This document shows positions 60,748-64,000 of a stretch of 64,000 bases of DNA, piece by piece. The DNA lies in contig NC_049905.1 in NCBI RefSeq assembly GCF_001411555.2, positions 5,022,001 to 5,086,000 of the forward strand. Direction: 5' to 3'. The notes under the pieces are model-generated. The model made no database searches and had not been told where the DNA came from. It saw only the letters and a program-made list of their open reading frames with translations. The translations under genes were made by a program, and so were the position numbers. The stretch comes from Juglans regia. Its lineage: Eukaryota > Streptophyta > Magnoliopsida > Fagales > Juglandaceae. Each line of letters starts with the position of its first letter. Within the stretch, counting starts at the first letter, position 1.

Positions 60748-62973
60748 ATGGCTTCTCATCCATCCTCTGCTTCGGCTTTTCTGCTTCTTTCCCTCTCGGC
60801 TCTGTTTGTAATCTCTCCGGCCTACTCACTCACCTGTACTTCCCAGAGCTTCACCAACAATGCCGTCTACAAACAGTGCCTTGACCTCCCCAGGCTTTCT
60901 TCCTACCTCCACTGGACCTACGACCAGTCCAACTCTTCCCTCTCCATCGCTTTCATTGCCCCTCCGCCCAAGTCCGATGGCTGGATCGCGTGGGCCATCA
61001 ACCCAACTGGGACGGGCATGAAGGGCGCCCAGACCCTTCTTGCCTTCAAGTCCGACGGCGACGCCATGACCGTCAAGACCTACAACATAGAGGAAATCGG
61101 CCCCATCACGGAATCTAAGATCTCCTTCGAGGTTTGGGACCTGAGTGCCGAGTCTGACGGCGGCGTCATGAGGCTCTTTGCCAAGGTGAAGGTCCCCGGC
61201 AATGCACAAACGGTTAACCAGGTCTGGCAGGTGGGTCCCTCCATCACCGCTGGCTTGCCGAACCAGCATGAGTTGCAAACGGCCAATTTGAACGCCAAGT
61301 CCACGCTAAGTTTGGTTGGGGAACAGATGGCCTCTCCCTCCGGAGGGGATTCCAGGACCAAGATGAAAAATGTGGGTTTTGTTTTCCCTCTTACTTCATT
61401 TCTTTTCCATTTTTTTCCATTTCTTTTATTATTGGAACGGATTCTCTTTTTCAGTGTTTTGGGAACTGTAAATTCCACGGTTAGGGGGTTCTGCGTGCCC
61501 AGGAGCTGCAGACTTTTAGCCTTTAGGGATAGTTTGTGGGAGTACATTTAGATTGGATGTCTAATAGTTGTGTTATTTTCTCTCTTACTTTTCTCCCTTA
61601 GGAAAAACTTCAAAAATAAGAGGAAAGTATCTTTAATTTGCATAAAGTTCTAGAGAAAACTCATCTTCAAATATTTATTGAATATTAGGAGATATAATCA
61701 TTGGGAAGTCTCACATCGATTATAAAACAAGTGCTATATTTATTATTCTTGTTGATATCTCGTATAGGTTTTTGCTGCAATTTTGAGAACATACAAAGCT
61801 TGCTTTAACCCTTTTTTATTGGCACGCTTGCTTTATCCTTATTTATGTTAATCGATTCTGTGGATTGTTAACAAATTGCTGAATGTGCCTTGTCTTTCTC
61901 TTGGTTGCCAGATACATGGAATACTGAATGTCGTCAGTTGGGGCATTCTGTTTCCTATTGGGGCTATCGTTGCGAGGTACATGAGGACTTTTGAGTCTGC
62001 GGATCCGGCATGGTTCTATCTTCATGTTTTGTGCCAAGTATCTGCTTATGCAATCGGAGTGGCTGGCTGGGGGATTGGTCTTAAGCTTGGAAGTGAGTCA
62101 GAGGGAATCCAATTCACTAATCACCGCAATATCGGGATAGCCCTCTTTTGTCTCGCCACAGTGCAGGTAATGTCATTTCACAAAATGTGCAAACGTGGTA
62201 TCTTTTGCTATCTGGTGATTAGCTTGTTTTGTATGTTGTCGTAAGCTCCATAAAAAATTTGTCAGTGACTCATTGGTGATTGTTGTTTCTTTATGTATTA
62301 AACTGGATTTCTTATCCGAATGTTTGACATTATTATTCAAAGCCTTAGTCAAGCTTTCGGATATTGAAGTTGCTAGATGCTCAAAATATTGAAGAGGAAT
62401 TAGGTATGCTATATTTGCCAATGGGACTTAAACCTTTTGGTCGACCCCAACTTTCTCTTTTCTTAATTAATGTTGGAGTTCAAAGAGTTTTCGGCCTTTG
62501 TTTTTTGCCTCAAAAGATATTTGTAAGTGAAAGAAACTGTGGAATGTTAGGGCTCCACGTTTGAGGTTGTGTTGAGTAATGTTGCTGTATTTTGTTTTTG
62601 TTTGTTTATACTTCTTGTTGGGCTTCAAATGGTGGAATTTGTATAATTTGGCAACATGCTGTGATGCCTAATTTTCTACTGATGGAACATCCTTGTTTGG
62701 CTTCTACAGCTCTTTGCTTTATTCTTGAGGCCAAAGAAGGACCACAAGTACCGCTTGTATTGGAATATCTACCACCATGCCGTTGGATACACCATACTTG
62801 TCCTTGGCATTCTCAATATTTTTAAAGGTTATGACATCTTGCAACCTGCAAAGAGATGGAAATCAGCTTACATAATTGTGATCATTGTATTGGGTGCGAT
62901 TGCCTTCTTGTTGGAAGCGATTACATGGATTGTAGTCTTGAAGAGGAATTCCAGCAATTCCACCAAGCGCTAG
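60748..62973 (+). CDS. DOMON domain-cytochrome b561 protein (CYBDOM type)
   Basis: Three exons, 60748-61371, 61912-62166 and 62710-62973, join at phase 0 with GT/AG introns to give 380 aa, close to the family's usual length (about 390). Residues 1-27 are a signal peptide. The DOMON domain (about 46-165) includes [19 protein letters not shown]; Met91 and His174 fall at the expected heme-ligand positions of AIR12-type DOMON domains. The b561 core has about five helices with candidate heme-b histidines at 210, 246, 279 and 315/316 ([30 protein letters not shown]). Family members are thought to move electrons, probably from ascorbate, across the plasma membrane to the apoplast. The start is the first ATG before the signal peptide. 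The open frame running past 61371 is intron. It looks intact. Confidence 0.92.
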
Positions 62974-63696
62974 ATGGATTCAACAATGAAGAAGGCAGGC
63001 ATTAGTTGCTCATTTAGGTTCAAATACATTTGGTGCCGCTCTCTCATGGCAGATACTGATTTTGTAATATCCTTCTCTTCCTGATTTGTGATATAACTTT
63101 CTCTTCCAAACTTTTGTTGGTTTGTGTATAACAGCTTGATTTCTCTAGGATATTATACACGTAAAGATTGTTCAATCTTTCAGCCATAGATTTCTTGTGT
63201 TCCAGAGGTTTGATTGATGAAACTTTCTAGATTGCACCCATCACTATCAGAATACTGAAAAGGGATTCCTCTTGATCAGCTAGTGGCTTCAGCGCCTAAA
63301 AGCCCTTTTCACAGTCCCAAAGGTCTTACTTGATTTCAAAGCGGTTGCCAAAGTTATAGATTGTGCATAGGTACTGTATCAACAAAACTGCAAACTCAAA
63401 GTTTCTTCTAAATGGGGATTGATGACCTTTCTTTTGGAATCCTAAACTTAAACTTAATGATTAAGAAAGTATATATTTTTTTATTTATATATATTTTTTA
63501 TATTTAAATATATAAATTTAAAAAATATTTAAATATATAACAAAAACGTGAAAAGAAAAAAAGAAAAAAATTAAAAAATAGACTACAAAGTAGCACCACT
63601 CATTTTAAAGAGCGGCTCTACAAATTTTTTAATTTTTTTTGTCATATAATTTTTTAGTTCTTTTAAATATTAAAAAAAAACAATTTCTTAATAGCT
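62974..63696 (+). other. 3' flank of the b561 gene
   Basis: The 3' UTR probably runs to roughly 63200, but I see no canonical AATAAA at a good distance. After 63440 the sequence becomes AT-rich repeat ('tatatatttttttattta', 'tagcaccactcattttaaag'). No gene. Confidence 0.4.
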
Positions 63697-63714
63697 AGTA
63701 AAAGAAAAAAAAAA

Positions 63715-63862
63715 GCAGCTGAAGCTGCCGCAAAGTTGGGCCTGTATTGATCTGGATAGAGAGGAACCTTCTGAGGTTACTCCCTTTATTCTTGTTGACA
63801 AATGATCATGTATTCTTTGATTTATGAATGAAAGCTTCTTTTCAGAAAAAAAAAAAAAAAAA
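63715..63862 (+). mobile_element. 5'-truncated retroposon (LINE 3' end) with 17-bp target duplication
   Basis: AGTAAAAGAAAAAAAAA occurs at 63697-63713 and again at 63863-63879. The insert ends 'tgatttatgaatgaaagc' plus an A-tract (from about 63845), resembling the 3' end of the larger LINE ('gattttcatgaataaaag' then poly-A at 37063). Non-coding. Confidence 0.6.
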
Positions 63863-64000
63863 AGTAAAAGAAAAAAAAAGGACTGTCGGTCGCTTTAGCA
63901 TTTCTGTTTTTAAAATCTTAGTTCGACTTTTATTTTGATTCGACTATTACTACCAGAGTTTTCGAACTCTCAGATTCGCAATCCCAGATCATTGGCATTG

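Noticed and set aside
60826..61547. Two minus-strand frames of about 150 codons opposite exon 1 of the b561 gene
   Set aside because: They are antisense shadows of a GC-rich coding exon with strong third-position bias.
61372..61551. Continuation of the exon 1 frame past 61371
   Set aside because: The family protein continues in the exon at 61912 at phase 0; 61372 is a GT donor and the extension has no family similarity.
1..64000. tRNA, rRNA and CRISPR arrays
   Set aside because: I looked for cloverleaf-like cores, rRNA words and evenly spaced direct repeats. The tandem repeats seen are irregular minisatellites in plant DNA, not CRISPR, and no RNA gene was convincing.

Overview
The window looks like nuclear DNA of a woody eudicot. 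It is AT-rich, with intron-split genes using GT-AG borders, plant-type transposons (CACTA, hAT, LINE, many short inverted-repeat elements) and plant gene families. A Fagales tree (walnut or oak relatives) is my guess from the many dispersed 'gatgagat'-type repeats. I cannot prove that from sequence alone.

Layout. 1-865 is the 3' end of a CACTA (En/Spm) transposon. 1234-7259 (minus) is an apparently intact eight-exon gene for a membrane protein: a Copia-gag-like DUF4219 N-terminus, ankyrin repeats and a C-terminal PGG four-helix domain (ACD6/ITN1-like). 7.3-22.2 kb is gene-poor. It holds short inverted-repeat elements, diverged segmental duplications and an unusual pair of 55-codon ORFs in opposite orientation. 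22261-25406 is a hAT-type element carrying exon fragments of an ERD6-like sugar transporter and a CoA-type NUDIX hydrolase. 25.4-32.4 kb is a patchwork: a second hAT element with a perfect 8-bp target duplication, two exons of a BIN3/7SK-type RNA methyltransferase, and a LINE 3' end. 32445-33809 is a decayed third copy of the ankyrin gene, cut by a dead LINE (33810-37077). 37422-51612 (minus) is the second ankyrin-PGG copy. Its seven exons keep frame over 719 codons except for one nonsense codon (codon 211). One of its introns carries a 5.9-kb insertion with a 9-bp target duplication and gene fragments, including RING-CH. 51.7-60.5 kb is mostly repeats. 60748-62973 (plus) is an intact three-exon gene for a secreted-then-membrane DOMON-cytochrome b561 electron-transfer protein. 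A 5'-truncated LINE tail with a 17-bp target duplication lies at 63715-63862.

How it fits together. There are two biological themes. The first is a tandem cluster of ankyrin-PGG genes, a family linked to defence and stress signalling. It expanded by duplication and is partly decaying, with one good copy, one with a single stop and one fragment. The second is transposons that picked up host exons. The DOMON-b561 gene is independent of both.
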